Below are positions 11,232 through 24,652 of a stretch of 64,000 bases of DNA, piece after piece. A model generated the notes under the pieces. The model saw only the letters and a program-made list of their open reading frames with translations. It ran no database searches and was not told the origin of the DNA. The first letter of the stretch is position 1. Every line of letters starts with the position of its first letter. The stretch comes from Telopea speciosissima. Its lineage: Eukaryota > Streptophyta > Magnoliopsida > Proteales > Proteaceae. The position numbers and the translations under genes were made by a program. The DNA is taken from assembly GCF_018873765.1 (NCBI RefSeq), contig NC_057925.1:57796970-57860969 (forward strand). Reading direction: 5' to 3'.

Positions 11232-14200
11232 TCAAGGACAAGTTGGGGAAACACTCCCTATTTGAGTCCATTTGACATTCTCACATGAGGTAGTAGCTCT
11301 TCCCCTTACACTTACTAGATTAATATCTTGCAATGAAATCCCAAAACATGGAAAGCTCTTGCTGCAATCAAATTTCACAGCCACCTCTGAAGCACTTGTC
11401 CCTTTGATGTTCTTATACATCACTTGCTTTACTTGCACCGCCGACTTCTGCTGCGAAAAAGGATCATCAAACCAAGTTCTTAGTAATTAAAGGAATCAAG
11501 AGCTAGGTAGGCAGAGTCCTTACCAGTTCCTTGCATGGCTCATCTTCATCACAGTAGTTTTGATCTATTATTATTGGATTTGTGACATTGTACATGGCAA
11601 TGTTTTGAAATATGATGTTGTTTGCACTCCCAGATCCTCCCTGCACAGTAAATTAACAAACGTGTGAACATTGTTACATCCTTATCATTCAAGAATGCAA
11701 AATCGCCGTAGAATGTATTCCAAAATGCATACCAAACACAGCATAACTGTACTTACTGGCCAAGTCTTGATTCTGACCCCATTTGTGGTTCCAGAAAGTC
11801 TAGCTCTATCGACTATCACATCTGAAACATGGGCTTCTTCATTACCTGCTCCCAAGCTTCCAATGCTAAATTCATGACCATAAGAAGTCCAAAGAAATAT
11901 TAGGAAAATAGAAAATAAAATAAATTAAAAGATGAAAGTAGAAATATTTCAGCTGGGATTTGTTTTAAGGTTAGGATTTGAGTCCTAATACCTGATCCCA
12001 TGACCTGGTCCACAGGTTATGTCAGAAGCTTGAACCTTTGAAGACCCACTTACAATTGAGATGCAGTCATCACCTTAAGCATATAATAAAAAGAAAAGAA
12101 GTTCATCAGCTATATAACTTTTTCCTCTAAAACCCAAATTTGAATTTTAAAAATCATAATTGAGTACAAGTTTTTTTTACCTGTTTTGATTACACAACTC
12201 TTGATCAGAATGTTTTGTGTCCCTGTAACATGAATTCCATCTGTGTTTGGGCTGTTTTCTGGTGCAGTTATCATGAGATTGAAAGCTTGAACAGTGACAC
12301 AATTCTCAAATTCAACATGAATTTGTTGGGAGTCTTTGATCTTGAGGTTTCTCACCAGCAAGTTCTTGCATTCCAAAAAAGTTAAGGCCTGTAGAAATGA
12401 AGAATTTCAATATCTTCTTTATAATATATAGAAAATTTAGTTAGGTTCTGTTTATTTTCCTGTAAAAAGCCCAAAAAATAGAATGTGGTAGGTTGAATTT
12501 CTATGAATTGGTTTGAATTTTAGTTTATGGGAAAAGGTTGTGCTCGCCGCCAAGGTGCCCAGCATGTGTCATTCTATCTCCTCCCCTGCCCTCCTGTACC
12601 AGTCCAGCCCTGTGATTGATTCTTATTTTAAGGAAAATTTTCTCGTTTAAGAAAATGTATAAAAGGGTTTTCAAAAATAATTTGAATGTGACATATCATT
12701 ATGTCTTTATCGAAAGATGTCATTATCATGTATATTTTTCAAATACACATATGAAATGACTCTACTACTCTCTTTAAAAAAAAAAAATTGTGTCATAGTT
12801 AAAAAAAAACAAAAAAAACAAAACCAATTGAAAAGCAAGGATTCATGTAGCCAACCCCATATAGGTGGGATTTCGTTGAGTTGTTGACGTTGTCATTGTG
12901 CTCTATTCTTGTTACTTTTTACTTCTATTCTCTTAATATTTTATATCTATTAGAATCCTTGTAAGGCTGTTGTTGGTGTTGTTGTTGTCAATAAGAAAAT
13001 ACAAATGGCTTAGACATAAACATACCGTGGGCGCAGACTTGCAAGGCTGCCAGAATCAAATATGGAAACAAAATTTAAGAATAGTTAGTCCATAAATGTA
13101 AGAAGATAATGGGATTGTATAAAACTAAGGGCCTGTTTGTTTGCTGGAAAAAAAGGGGTGGGATCCATCTGTAATGGGGTGAGTGAACAAGAAACGCAAT
13201 GAAAGGAAAGGGAAGGATGGGAAAAGTGATTTTTGTAAGCTTCACATTAATAAAATAACCAATTCCCTCTTTTCCCTCACAAAATCCTACCTAAAAGGGA
13301 GTGAGAAATCTTGACTGCCACGTCAGCAGACAATCTTCTTAAATTATGGAAAAATTGTCTCCTCACTTCTCCCATCCAACAACCAAACAAACATGGGTTT
13401 CGATGTTTTATGAAAAACTTACATTTTTTCCACCAAACAAACGGGCCTAAGAGAATTCAAAGTGCTAAGTACTTACAAGTTTTTTATTGACTTTGCAGGA
13501 ATTTTGCCACCATATATTTCCATTGCCATTGATGATTCCACCACCTTCAACTATTAAATTTTGTATATTTTCAAATACCAGCCAATGTTGACGATCACTT
13601 TCGTAGTCTGCTCGATCATCTGAAGCTTCAATTGTTCCATAGACCTGCAGGTATATAGAAAAGAAACGATTCTTATCTTGCATGGAGCAACCATTCATGT
13701 AAGAAGCTTCTTTATTTCTTCTTCTTCTTCTTCTTCTTTTTTAGTGGGGGAGGGGTGTTGGTGATGGTTATAATAATCTCACCATCATTGTAAGATCAGA
13801 TTTGCAAGGACCAGAGAACGTAATCGGCTTAAGAAGATAATTCTTGTTTTGAGGCACAACAACAACAGCAGGGGAAGATGAACAAGCTACCTTCCAAGCC
13901 TTCTTAAATGCCTGAATGAACTCAATAAGCAAACAATCAATTAAGTTTAATATAATATATTAAGTAGAAGAAAATTAACCAAAAGATTAACAAGGATTTA
14001 AATTATAGTACACACCTCTGTGTCATCTCTTCCATCACCTTTAGCTCCATAATCATCAACATTAACCACTTTAACTGAAGTAGCAGAACTACCAACTTGA
14101 TCAAGTTGCTCCAAGGCAGAAATTTCAGTTTTTTCATAGTTTATAAGGTTCCTGAAAATGGGCTCAAACTTCTTGTCTCCATCATTAATGGTGCTGAAGT

Positions 14201-14342
14201 AAGTAGGATAGGCATGGGTGTTGTAAACAGAGGCTTCATTAAGATAAGTAGAGGGTGATGGGTCCTCTTGCAAAATGCTATAAGAGGAGTTAGAAGATAA
14301 CAACAGCATAAAGAGTGGGAGTAGTTGTTTTTGTATACCCAT
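11232..14342 (-). CDS. Polygalacturonase (GH28), complete, nine exons
   Basis: Secreted pectin-degrading enzyme that hydrolyses homogalacturonan in the wall. Exons: 14342-14016, 13911-13783, 13644-13477, 13046-13026, 12388-12181, 12073-11992, 11865-11757, 11640-11524, 11450-11232. They sum to 1380 nt, 459 residues, with every junction GT-AG and in phase. Residues 1 to about 22 (MGIQKQLLPLFMLLLSSNSS) form a signal peptide. VDDYGAKGDGRDDTEAF opens the GH28 domain. All four family motifs are present: SPNTDGIH, GDDCIS, GPGHGIS and RIKTW. It should therefore be active. The general form is like the QRT2/ADPG clade known from cell separation (abscission, dehiscence), but the clade is my inference. 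A second ATG 14 codons upstream (14384) is possible. A TATA box sits about 115 bp before the start. Exon 4 is only 21 nt. Confidence 0.93.
12838..12990 (+). mobile_element. RTE LINE 3' tail fragment in polygalacturonase intron 4
   Basis: CATGTAGCCAACCCCATATA and the following GGTGGGATTTCGTTGAGTTGTTG are the usual 3' end of plant RTE LINEs, and the piece ends in a GTTGTTGGTGTTGTTGTTG-like tail. It is a 5'-truncated copy with no coding sequence. Confidence 0.6.
13129..13447. mobile_element. Tourist-like (PIF/Harbinger) MITE in polygalacturonase intron 3
   Basis: 319 bp with terminal inverted repeats GGGCCTGTTTGTTTG (left) and CAAACAAACGGGCC (right), flanked by a TAA duplication at 13126-13128 and 13448-13450. 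The TAA target and GGGCCTGTTTG ends are typical of the Tourist superfamily. It ends about 30 bp before exon 3's donor side and does not alter the exon. Confidence 0.8.
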
Positions 14343-14455
14343 TGTACCCTTCACTTGTAAGAGACAAATAACAAAAAAATCCAAGAGATGTGCAAGATTG
14401 ATTGCTTAGATAATTTGAAGGATTGTGGTGAAATCATGTTATGATAGAGGTTATA

Positions 14456-14463
14456 TATTTATA
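14456..14463 (-). promoter_or_regulatory. TATA box of the polygalacturonase gene
   Basis: TATAAATA on the minus strand, about 115 bp upstream of the MGIQ start, inside a CTATAAATATATAA tract. This predicts transcription start near 14425-14432 and would allow either candidate ATG. Confidence 0.6.
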
Positions 14464-14867
14464 GGAAGGAAAGATTGCTTAGTACCCATGTTTGTCTCTC
14501 TCTCTCTCTCTCACACACATACACACAAACACATACATGTATAGAAAGGGATTGTTTGTGTCAAAGTTGTAAGAACCAACCATTACTGATCATGATCTTG
14601 TAGGTATATGTTTGTACATTTTTTTTTTTTTGGGTAAACTATGTTTGTACATTTTTATTTTTTTTGGTAAGAACTATGTTTGTACATGTATAGAAATACA
14701 AAACACAACTAAACAACATCTACATATACCCAAATGCATAGTAGTTTGTGACCAACTTATGGGTAGAGAATACATTCAACCACTATGGAAGACATGTACA
14801 TACCAGTAAGCAAGCAAGCTTCTATACATTTATGTACCATGTCCCATGCATTAATAAATATGCATGC

Positions 14868-15022
14868 ACATAGCTGTTTGTGACCTAGTGGACCAGTGGT
14901 CGCGGTTTTGAGTCTGGAACCATTCTTTTCATAAAACAGGGGTAATTAAAACTGCATACATTGTGACCCTCCCTAAACGCCGCAGTGATGGAGGCCTCGT
15001 GCACTGGATATGCCCTTTTTTT
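14868..15022 (+). mobile_element. Au-type SINE, second copy
   Basis: TTTGTGACCTAGTGG, TTTTGAGTCTGGAACC (box B region), GACCCTCC...CGCCGCAGTG, then GCCTCGTGCACTGGATATGC and a T run. This is the same family as the copy at 10.5 kb, in the same orientation, and is 5'-shortened and diverged. Confidence 0.75.
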
Positions 15023-18000
15023 TATGTTGGTCAACATAAGTACCATGCATTAGGACACATGGTTATGGGGATTATGTCAAAGAGGGCATGTTTGATTCAA
15101 AAGTGTTGAAAGCAAAATCATACTTTTTGGGTAATCTATCCCATAGAGTAAGAAAGTAGAAGGTGACTTGTGTTAAGGAATGTATTAGCGTGTGCTTTTG
15201 AGAGCTTGGAAAGAGGGAAGGTCTGGGTTTGGACTTTGGAGTAGTGTCGTTTGAGACTCTTAGGTTAATACTCTTTTAAGTCTCTATTGTTTGTGACATA
15301 TGAGAGGGAAGACTTTAATTAGGCTATCTTCTAGATATGTTACCTTATAATTTCCTCTCTCTCTCTCTGTATCTATTTCTCTTTAGTTGATAAGACTACT
15401 AAGGTTGGAAACAGTGTTAGGTCTCAATATAAGTACCCCATCAGATGGGGCAACAGTTTGGGAATAGGAATTTCTGGTATATACATTGAGCGAGCTGATT
15501 TAAGGCATATGATCTACATCATGTCTTCCTATGACAAATGTAATATCGACACGTAGGATAAGGTGATTATATCAGATGTGATCGCGAGAATTGTCTTAAT
15601 TAAGAGTCGTGCCGCCCTTTTGTCTACTTTTCAAGGTTACTTAAGTGAGATTCCTAATCGTCACTCATGCTGAATTCACAATCAATTGACTGTGTTGTAT
15701 GAAGCAAAACTGAACAATTGACTGTGTTTATCTTGTTCTTGTTAGTAAATCCTATAATTATTAGTTGATAATAAGAAGCAATTTGGTTCATAACAGAGAG
15801 AGAGAGAGAGAGAGAGAGGTTTAAGCTCAGCCAGGATATTGTGTTTCTAAATGCCATTGGGAATTTGATTACACATTAAAATTTATACAGGCTTTGTCTC
15901 AATTCCCTATTATCAACTAATAAATGGGAAGATGATTTTTATTTCTCACATGCTTCACAATCTTGAATTGATACTTAGACAACTTTAGGAGATCGTTTCA
16001 AATATTGCTTTGAGTTTGAGGTATGGGCCTTGGAATCATGTCATAACTCATGAACAAGTGACTTTCTCCATCAGAGTTTCCTTTTTCCTATTTCTGATGT
16101 GCACACTTAAGCATAGAGAATTCATCATTCATTAAATGAAATGGCTTAAATACTTCAAGGTTAGATGGGCGGCCATCTTTGCTCAATGGCTGGTTCCTTG
16201 ATTTAAGCCATGTGGAGTGCTGACGTGACCAAATACGACATCGAACGAATCGGCCACCTGTCAAATTTTGCAGGTGCTTTATTCAATGTATATAGGTAAT
16301 TTCTGTCGACGGCAATACTATTAACACCAAGTAGGTAACTACTCTCCTATTCATCAAGTCCTTCACGTATAGCTTTCCTTGTAGTTTGAAAACTTGTTCA
16401 TAGCAAACATTGTAAATAGTAGAGACTAGTAAGTAACATGAGGAAGGGTTTCCAGAACATTGACTCTAAATGAAATTTCAAAGCTTTATATGTTTACACT
16501 ACAAAACCTGTTTGGACTGAAACTTGATACATGAACTTGGGTAATCTGTCTACCCTGCTAACCCTTGATTAATAGGAATTTCATGGAACATATCTCACGC
16601 AACAGTCACAGATGCACAGCCAAAGGTAGGAGTTATGGAAACTGTTTTACCGGCCTTTTTGGTAATGAGGATTCATCTTTCTAGTCTTCTAGATGGTGGA
16701 TAAGCTGCCAGGATTAATTTGGATCAATCAGGCCTGTTGAATAAGCATCCTAAGAGTCAAGTGAATTGGCGAAAAGTTAAAAGACACATTAGCACCTACA
16801 ACAGCAATTCAAAGGCATATTTGGAAATACATTGAATATACAAATGACATTAAATCCCATATATATACAAGCCTACGCTAGCACCTTAGGATCTCTCTCT
16901 CTTTTTTATTTCATAAACTCCATTTGAAGCAATTAATATAGAACAACATTAACAAATGGTATTAAACCTCTCTAAAGATAAAGGGTCCTCATCCTCACTC
17001 CTTGGCCAAATACACCCAGCCAGCCAGTTTTAGTATTGGTTTAGCTACCAACACATGAGCTTGGGTTTGGATTAGGCTGATCGAATAATGGCCTTTAAGT
17101 TCAAGCAAGTTTTAGAATTCGTTCAGCTTCCAACCCAAAAGCTCGGGTTCAATTCAGGTTGATCAAACTGTGGCCTTTTGATTGCTGGCCCTGTTTTTAT
17201 TATCTGTTTTGGACCTCGCATGGCATCGAAACATTTTTTGCTTGGAGAGCACAGAATTGTCCAGTATAATGGTTTGTTTAAAGTGGGCTTCGTAATATGT
17301 TTACTTCCACAATGAAATCAGTATGGCTATGATGCCAGAGTGAAAAGAACAAAATGCCTTCCTTCATACTTGCATGCATCACTTAATTAAACTTTGGTAG
17401 AAAGTTTAATTAAACTGCAGAGCAAAATCAAACTCAAAAGTATAATAAGATTTCAATTAATAACAAACATTAGTCATACTGCTCAGGCAATGGATAGATG
17501 AAATTCCTGCTCGGCAATGGGCACTTGCGCATGTTAATTTCCATAGTTCTGGAATCAGGAAGCAAGTTGCAAACCGTCAACAGCGAAATAGAACCCAGCA
17601 GCAAAGAATGAAATTCACATGATTTTAATGGTGGAGCAGCCAGGATCATATTGCAGGCCCACAGAACAGAAACCCAATGATATTGGATACCTTGCGTTGG
17701 TCACGCATGAATAAATTGACTGATTTTTACCACCAAAAAATAAAGTCATGTTACCACTATGATATGATGGTGATCTGCAGAACACTGGAATGCTGGACAA
17801 CAATCAAAAGAGGATGAAAACTGATACAGAAGCTCAATTGAGTGGATGTATGTGCCAGCAGATTTTCAGCAGTTGATAGGATCACTTAGAAGATTATATA
17901 CAATAATCAAATCCACCTGAATAGCAGAAAACTTGTGCAAAGGCAAGAAGCAATATTAACAGTACTAACAGTAGTCAGTAGCAGTAAGAGTAGAATAAAA

Positions 18001-21000
18001 GCTAACAACAATTAATAAAGCAGCAGCAACAAAGCAAAATCAATCTGGCTATGACCCAGATCTTCATTCAATTCTAGAAACAAGCCCCCAGATCTTTTAA
18101 AAAGAACTGCTACAACCAATAATTGTATAGCTACAATAGGAATCTAATGACTTAGACTAGGATTTTTAACACTTCAACCGATTCCTCCTTAACCTTGCTC
18201 ATGGCATCTACCTGGATTCAACAAAATAAAACAAAAGAATTAAAATCGAGAAAGTTAAATTTGTCTGGATTCTTGGACCTACCAACTGGACTTCATAAGT
18301 CGGCCTATTACAATATGAACCTTCAAAAATAAAAACATGACAAATAAACAAATCAAACTATCAGCAATTCATCACATAAAACCAGATATATTGAAAGGAT
18401 CAAAAATCTAGATCCTCTACAGGATCCTCCAGCATCAACTACACATGCATAAATGCATTACAACATTAAAAAAAAAAAGTCTCCAAAAATACTTATTAAA
18501 TTATATAATATACCAATAATTTAAACCAACCTTAAACTAATCTTAATATGTAAAGAAAATACAAGTTGAGTGGGGAATCTGTGCTTCATCTTTTATCTGG
18601 TGTTATTTCTATAGGGTGTTCTGGGCCCATTAGTCTCATTTATCAAGTCATCCAGTACCGAATTAGCAGATCTATCTCCAAGATTTAATATATATATATA
18701 TATATTCAATGCCCACTCAAGAGTCCAGGCTCTAGGTTGGCTAGACACTACAAGAAGGAAGTGAAGCTAAGCTTTTCAAACCTGGAGGGAATTTACAACT
18801 TAAATTTCGTTTTCACCCACAATACCTTTCAGGACTAGGATTGGTTATAGAACATCCTCGGCCCTTCCAAATAATTCAATTGATGGGCTATCTATTCATT
18901 ACTCTAACTTCCAATTGACAGATGGTTCTTCAACCATGTTGCTTTATATGACGGTTGAACAGAGATGGTGCAGATACCAGGATAAGATTCTTTCATATCC
19001 TAAACCTTACAGGAATAACTGCTTGGGCATGCCCCCAAACTTATCCACAGACTAAATTCAGGTCAAGTACCGTCTGAAATTCAAGTCAACTCTTATTCAG
19101 GAAGATTTCTCAGTAAAGATATCTAGCTGAAATGGTGGAATTGTTAAAAATGTCCTGCATTAACCAAACACTCAGAGAAGCTTCATTTGACATCAATAAA
19201 CTAGCAATACAGATAGACCCTCTTTTTCTACACTACCTCGTGGAAAACAGAGGTGCAAGAGCTTCAAATATGTTTCTCTTACATAGTGGACGAATATTAC
19301 CACTTGCAAACTCAAAATATAGATAACCATAATAGAAGACTCAGAAATCTAAAATGAATAATAGGTCATTGGTTTTAAGAAAAATCATTAATCCAAGATG
19401 CTATAACTGTGTGTTCGTGAATTTGATGTATTCTCAATGCCTGTTGTGTGATGACTGATGCTAACTTTCACCGCCATGATTGCTATTCCAACCCGAGACG
19501 AACTTAAAACCCAATCCAGATCCGCAACCATTGAAACCGAATGCCTTTTACTTCTCACTTGAAGAGCAAACCCAAGATCACAAACTACTATACTACCCTT
19601 TGGCTATTGCTGTCCTGTTTGGGAGTCCAACAGAAATCAAATGGTATCACTCCAATAATCAAAATTGCAAGTGATGCTAATGCCCATGCTACTTTTCTTA
19701 GGAGATGAACTTGTGCATGCCGATGCCCATGCTAATTTTATCCTGAATTATATATGGAGCGCCAGAAATCATATAGTGTTTAGACCAATGGTGCCATCTT
19801 GTGCAAACTTTGAACTATATTGCTAAGCAGAATGTCAGAGAAGCATACATCATAACTTAACACAACAAAAAAGCTCTTGGGTATTAGTACCTAATGATCT
19901 GGCGGTAACCAAAAAGAATTAAATCTCTTATGATTCTAATTATCGTAGTTCAGATCCACAGACAGAAACCTAGTGATGTTGGATTCTTATCAATGGATGT
20001 AAGTCTGAAGGAGTAATGAATACCATGATATGTGATGTAGACTTATAGGTCTCTTTTTTCTTTTGAGCTTCGTCCTCATCAATATGTGGCTTCTGATAAT
20101 TATATTAGGAAGAAATTTGTTCATGCCTTCGTAAAATCTTCATTGTGCCCACTCACATGGGTTCAGACCCTTGGCCTCGCAAGAATTTTGGCGTTTGGGT
20201 GAACTCAACAAGCCTGATCCCAGCTAATAAGTGTATTAGTGTAGAAGTGGGGGCATAAGGATAAGGCCTCAGGCGCCAAAAAAAAAAAATTTGTCACCTA
20301 CAGGTCATGACATGCAACATCCCCCTAAACTTTAAATCTATATGTGGAAATTGGAAATGATAGTTTACCTTCCAAGATAAACTACTATAATTGATGCAGA
20401 GAAATCACTGAACAAGATTTGCTTTAGTCAAAGTAAGAGTTGGGATGTGTTACACATATATTAGGCTTATGGTCCAACGGTTTTCATTTTTAATGGGTCT
20501 AAGGAATGGGTGGGTAGTAAGTAGAAAAAAGATTGCTGTTTTGGGGGTTCAGTTTCTACTTTGTGACTAGAGAGAGCTAGCTTTAGCCAAAAACTAATTT
20601 CAAATTTACTATTGGTGGCTAAACTCCTAGATAGTTTCTAATTCTGTTCTAGCTTCTAGACAATTTCTATCATAGTTAATTGTTTGACCTGTAATGGCAA
20701 CACCATGCATTCAGGCCCTCTATTGACCATGTTTTAATGAAAAGTTTTGGACATCTTCATGGCTGTTGGGATTCATAGAGATGCTGATAGGGGAGGATTC
20801 TTCCAAGTTTGGTTGGATTCCCAAAGCTGCCGCATGTGGATTCCAGCAATTCTCTCACTGTTTTTCTTGCATTCTACTTCAGAACTTCTTGTTTAAGTTC
20901 TCAGATTGTCAAATTAGGTCAGCAGTTCTGATTCCCTGTTTAGTTCACTTCATAATTGATATCCAGTTTCTGAACATATTTTAGTCAATCTGAGAAACAT

Positions 21001-21652
21001 CTCATTCTTTATCCATCCAAAGGTCTGACCACAAGGGCCACTAGACCAGGTTTGAGGTTCCACAGATGAGTGATTAAATAATTATTTTCTCCTTGAGCCA
21101 TAATTCTGAGTTCTGATTTCTGTTGTTTCTTAAATCAGATTTTTAGCCTTTTATTTCTGTTACCAGATTAGTCCTGTTTAATAGTACTTAATCATTCCTA
21201 TTACCTATTCTGTCCCTAGACCATTGCAGTTTCTTCTGTAATTCTTAAATTAGGGTTAGGGTTTTCAGGTTTGGGTTAGCCTGGCACAAAGTGCTGCCCT
21301 AGTTTACAAGGGTAAAAGAAGGGAAGCTTTTAGAATCCAATATATAGATGGTAGTCTCACCCAATATGGTACAAATACCTAATTTGATTAGTGATGCAGT
21401 GTATTAGCCCTTCCAAAAAATCAACTATACACAAGACAAAAGACTTGTAAACACTAAAGAACAAATCTAGTCATTGTTAGATTGTTCATAAAAAATCATT
21501 TTCAAGCAATAGGACACCAATTGGAAGACCACTTGAACGCACCAATCAAACTGTCCAAATTAATTCATAGTTGGGACTTCGACCTGGATGGAAAAACTTT
21601 TGCCCAACTTAAAAGCCAGTTTTCCCTGCTGATTGATAAATATAAATCTTGT
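15023..21652. other. 6.6 kb without recognisable genes
   Basis: Both strands hold only short, domain-free open stretches. Visible features are a GA/CT microsatellite near 15797-15819, a (TA)n tract at about 18690-18706 and A runs near 18467 and 20279. 17464-17800 has a Cys-rich minus-strand stretch that I cannot assign. Parts of 18000-18350 and 20430-21300 look like old repeat sequence, but I cannot name a family. Confidence 0.5.
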
Positions 21653-21871
21653 CCCAATTAGCATCACATGTGCACAAATTTAACTAGAAAATGCTTCTGC
21701 ATCAATAAATAGGAAAAACACAGCTTTACGAGAAGGTACCACTTCTATAAAGCAGAGCACAGGCTCAGGGGCTCATATGTAGACCCAATCAGCATCACCG
21801 TATTATAAGTCAACGAGGAAATGCATTTGCGATTATTATATATAAGAAAGACAACTGTCTGAGGAGGTACC
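21653..21871. repeat. Diverged tandem repeat, second unit split by element B
   Basis: A unit starting CCCAATTAGCATCAC (21653) and reaching GAGAAGGTACCACTTCTATA is followed by a second unit starting CCCAATCAGCATCAC (21784) and reaching GAGGAGGTACC. Its continuation, ACTTACACC, lies beyond element B at 31634. The two units are recognisably alike over about 125 bp. Function unknown. Confidence 0.55.
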
Positions 21872-24638
21872 TGTTATACCCGCACCCCGGGAGTATAATT
21901 AATTATTAATTCTTCCCCGTGACGTGTAGTTATCAGTACCACGTATGCCGGTGAGTTGTTCTCACTGGTGGTCAAACCCAGCTATATTGACCATAGTACG
22001 AGGTTGCCTGTGGAAACTAGTCGGGACCACAGAGGTTGCACCTTGACGTGTCGGGGTAAGTAGTTGACCAAATTTTGTTGTGTGCTTACTGCCCTCTCAA
22101 AGCCCTCGAAGTGTGGTCCAAAGGCCCTGACCTCTTATGGTGGGAACCACCTTCCTACTCGCATCGGAGGCAAGGTTATTGGCTGCCTCCGACCCGCATC
22201 CAATCCGCTAACAAGGACCCTTGTGGGTGAGACCCCGTGGCTAAGGTGCTATTGGTGCCTGCCATGTTTGACCCTACCCAAATAGACCCTAGGTTACACT
22301 TATGAGGCCTTATCCAAATAGGCCAATAAATGTGAAGTCTATATGAGAGAGAGGGGTAAGACTATTCCTTAGTCTTTCTTTTTTCTTTCTCTTTCCTAAC
22401 CTAATCGTGAAAGGAGAGGAGAGCTTTGAAGAGAGGAGGCGGCAAGGAGGAGAAGGAGGAGAAGGAAGGGAAGAAGAAGAAGGAAGCGGCTGCTTGGGTT
22501 TGGAGCTTTAAAGAGGGCACCTCGTGTGTACCTCAAACCAGGTAAGCCAAGTGCCCTTTTCCCCCATTTTCTCTCTTCCCCCTTGCTCGTTTGAGCTTGG
22601 GTGGTTCGTTGGTTGCAGCCCCAAGATGGGGATTTCTTTTTGGAAACCCAAAGGGTTAGCTCGAGCCATGTGTAGTTTCCCCTTGTAGGATGCTATCCCA
22701 TTTTCATTACAATCCTATAAAGACCTCTATTTTGACCTCTTGCTGAATCTATTTGATTCTAAAGCTTCAACCACCAAAGAAAACCCCAAATCTGGATTTT
22801 TGAGCTTTTGATCCTTTAAACCCCCTTAAATCTTTGAATGTTGGGTGTTTCTAAGACCCAAATAGACTCCAAGACACCCCTCCCTTGTCCCTTGAGGCTT
22901 AGAGAACCAAATGGGACAACCCTGGGCTTTTAAAGACCTTGAAATCACACTTGGGTTGCATCGGAGGCAAGCTGCGTGAGTCCGATGTTTGCCTCCGATG
23001 TGTCCCGAGCTGCGGGAAGGTCGGAGGCAAGGTCGGAGGCAAGCTGCCGAGTCGACGTTGCCTCCGATGCAGTTTTTAAGGCTTATAACTTATGTAAATG
23101 GTGGGGTTTCTCTATGAGGCCTCCCCTACACTCTCTCACACTCTTATTCACTTCCATAGGCGCCAACATATGTGCAATGGGGTGATTTTAAGCGGAATCG
23201 TTGCGCTTATACAAATTCCATTTGAAGTAATTGGTGAGTGGGTTTGGGTATTGTTTGAGCTTGTTTACTATTGCTTATTCATGCATTTATGAATTATATT
23301 GTGACATTATCATTCAAGCATGATTGCATATTTGCATTTATTCTTATTCGATGATGATGATTTGGATGATATGGATTTGTGTTGGGTTACGGTCCGGAAA
23401 TCGCACGGAACCCCAATTACGATGGAATTGTATATTGCATCTCATTCTTGTCTGTATGCGCCGTGTTGTCTTTGGTACCGGTGTTAGATGGAATGGGACG
23501 TTGACACACCGGATGTACCTCTCAACACGATAGGATTCATGTAGTATATCGTGGTTAGGCTCGGTTCCTATGCTACGACCCTTACCAACAGGGGTTTAGG
23601 TGTTGGGTAGCGAGCACTGCTGCTGTGGAGAGTTAGAGAGGCCAGGCCGGGGTAGTAATGGTTATCGGGTCCGCCTCGGGTGGTGATGACTACGACCGCG
23701 GGCTCCATAGTAATAATTGAGGTTGCATTGTGGTGAGAATGGAAGGATCCACAATGTCTTCCCGAGTTATTGCGAGTAGCATATACCCATTGACTTAGCA
23801 TTGTGTGTTAGGTGGTAAATGGCTCAGTTCCTATGCTACGACCCTTACCAACAGGGGTTTAGGTGTTGGGTAGCGAGCACTTCTTGCTGTGGAGAGTTAG
23901 AGAGGCCAGGCCGGGGTAGTAATGGTTATCGGGTCGCCTGCGGGTGGTGATGACTACGACCGGCGCGGGCTCCATAGTAATAATTGAGGTTGCATTGTGG
24001 TGAGAATGGAAGGATCCACAATGTCTTCGAGTTATTGCGTAGCATATACCCATTGACTTAGCATTGTGTGTTAGGTGGTAAATGAATTAATAATAGCATG
24101 CACCATGGACTATTTGTGATTGTGTGATTGTGCATCCCCTTTTCTCTCTCACTAGCTCGGTGGAGCTAACCCCGTGTACACATTCTTTTTAGATTTGGAT
24201 GCGAGATGATTCTTGTGGAGCTAGAGACAGTGACTAAGGATCATGGCGATGGTTGCCCCATGATGATTGTGCCTACGGCTATCTTTGTTACGGGATCGTT
24301 CCGTTTTATTATTTTTGAGCATTGTGTTTTGTACAAACTTTTATGTTTTACCTTTTTGGTAGCTACTTGATGGTCATAGGAATTTTGTAACTATGTTACT
24401 TATTATCATTAGCCAATGAACATCTTATAGTTATTTCTTTTACGCTTAGTAAACTCGACCTATCTCGGAATGTAATATTCCTTTGTCTTTCGCACTCTAA
24501 TATTATTGTATTGTAATATTGGTTTATGGATCGTGAGTTGGCCTGCATCGAGATCTGGCGGTGAGGTGGGATGACGCGTGTCACCCCAATCATACCCCGA
24601 TATTGTATTCTATCCCTTGTCGGGATAGGGGTGTGACA
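21872..24638 (+). repeat. Element B 5' LTR
   Basis: 2767 bp. It contains a purine-rich GGAGAAGGAGG tract (about 22440-22490), clusters of GTCGGAGGCAAGG and its complement (22160-22200 and 22957-23075), and a 263-bp tandem duplication at 23558-24083. Confidence 0.85.
23558..24083 (+). repeat. 263-bp tandem duplication inside element B LTR
   Basis: Unit 1 is 23558-23820 and unit 2 is 23821-24083, each starting GGCTC(A/G)GTTCCTATGC and ending TTAGGTGGTAAAT. The right LTR has the same doubling (about 30531-30802 and 30803-31069), so the duplication predates this insertion. Confidence 0.85.
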
Positions 24639-24641
24639 ACA

Positions 24642-24652
24642 TGGTATCGAGC
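24642..24652 (+). other. Element B primer binding site
   Basis: TGGTATCGAGC, three bases past the left LTR. It is close to the iMet primer consensus and of the form common in plant gypsy elements. Confidence 0.7.

Noticed and set aside
10478-15022. The two tRNA-like promoters as tRNA genes
   Set aside because: They match the Au SINE body beyond box B and cannot fold as full tRNAs.
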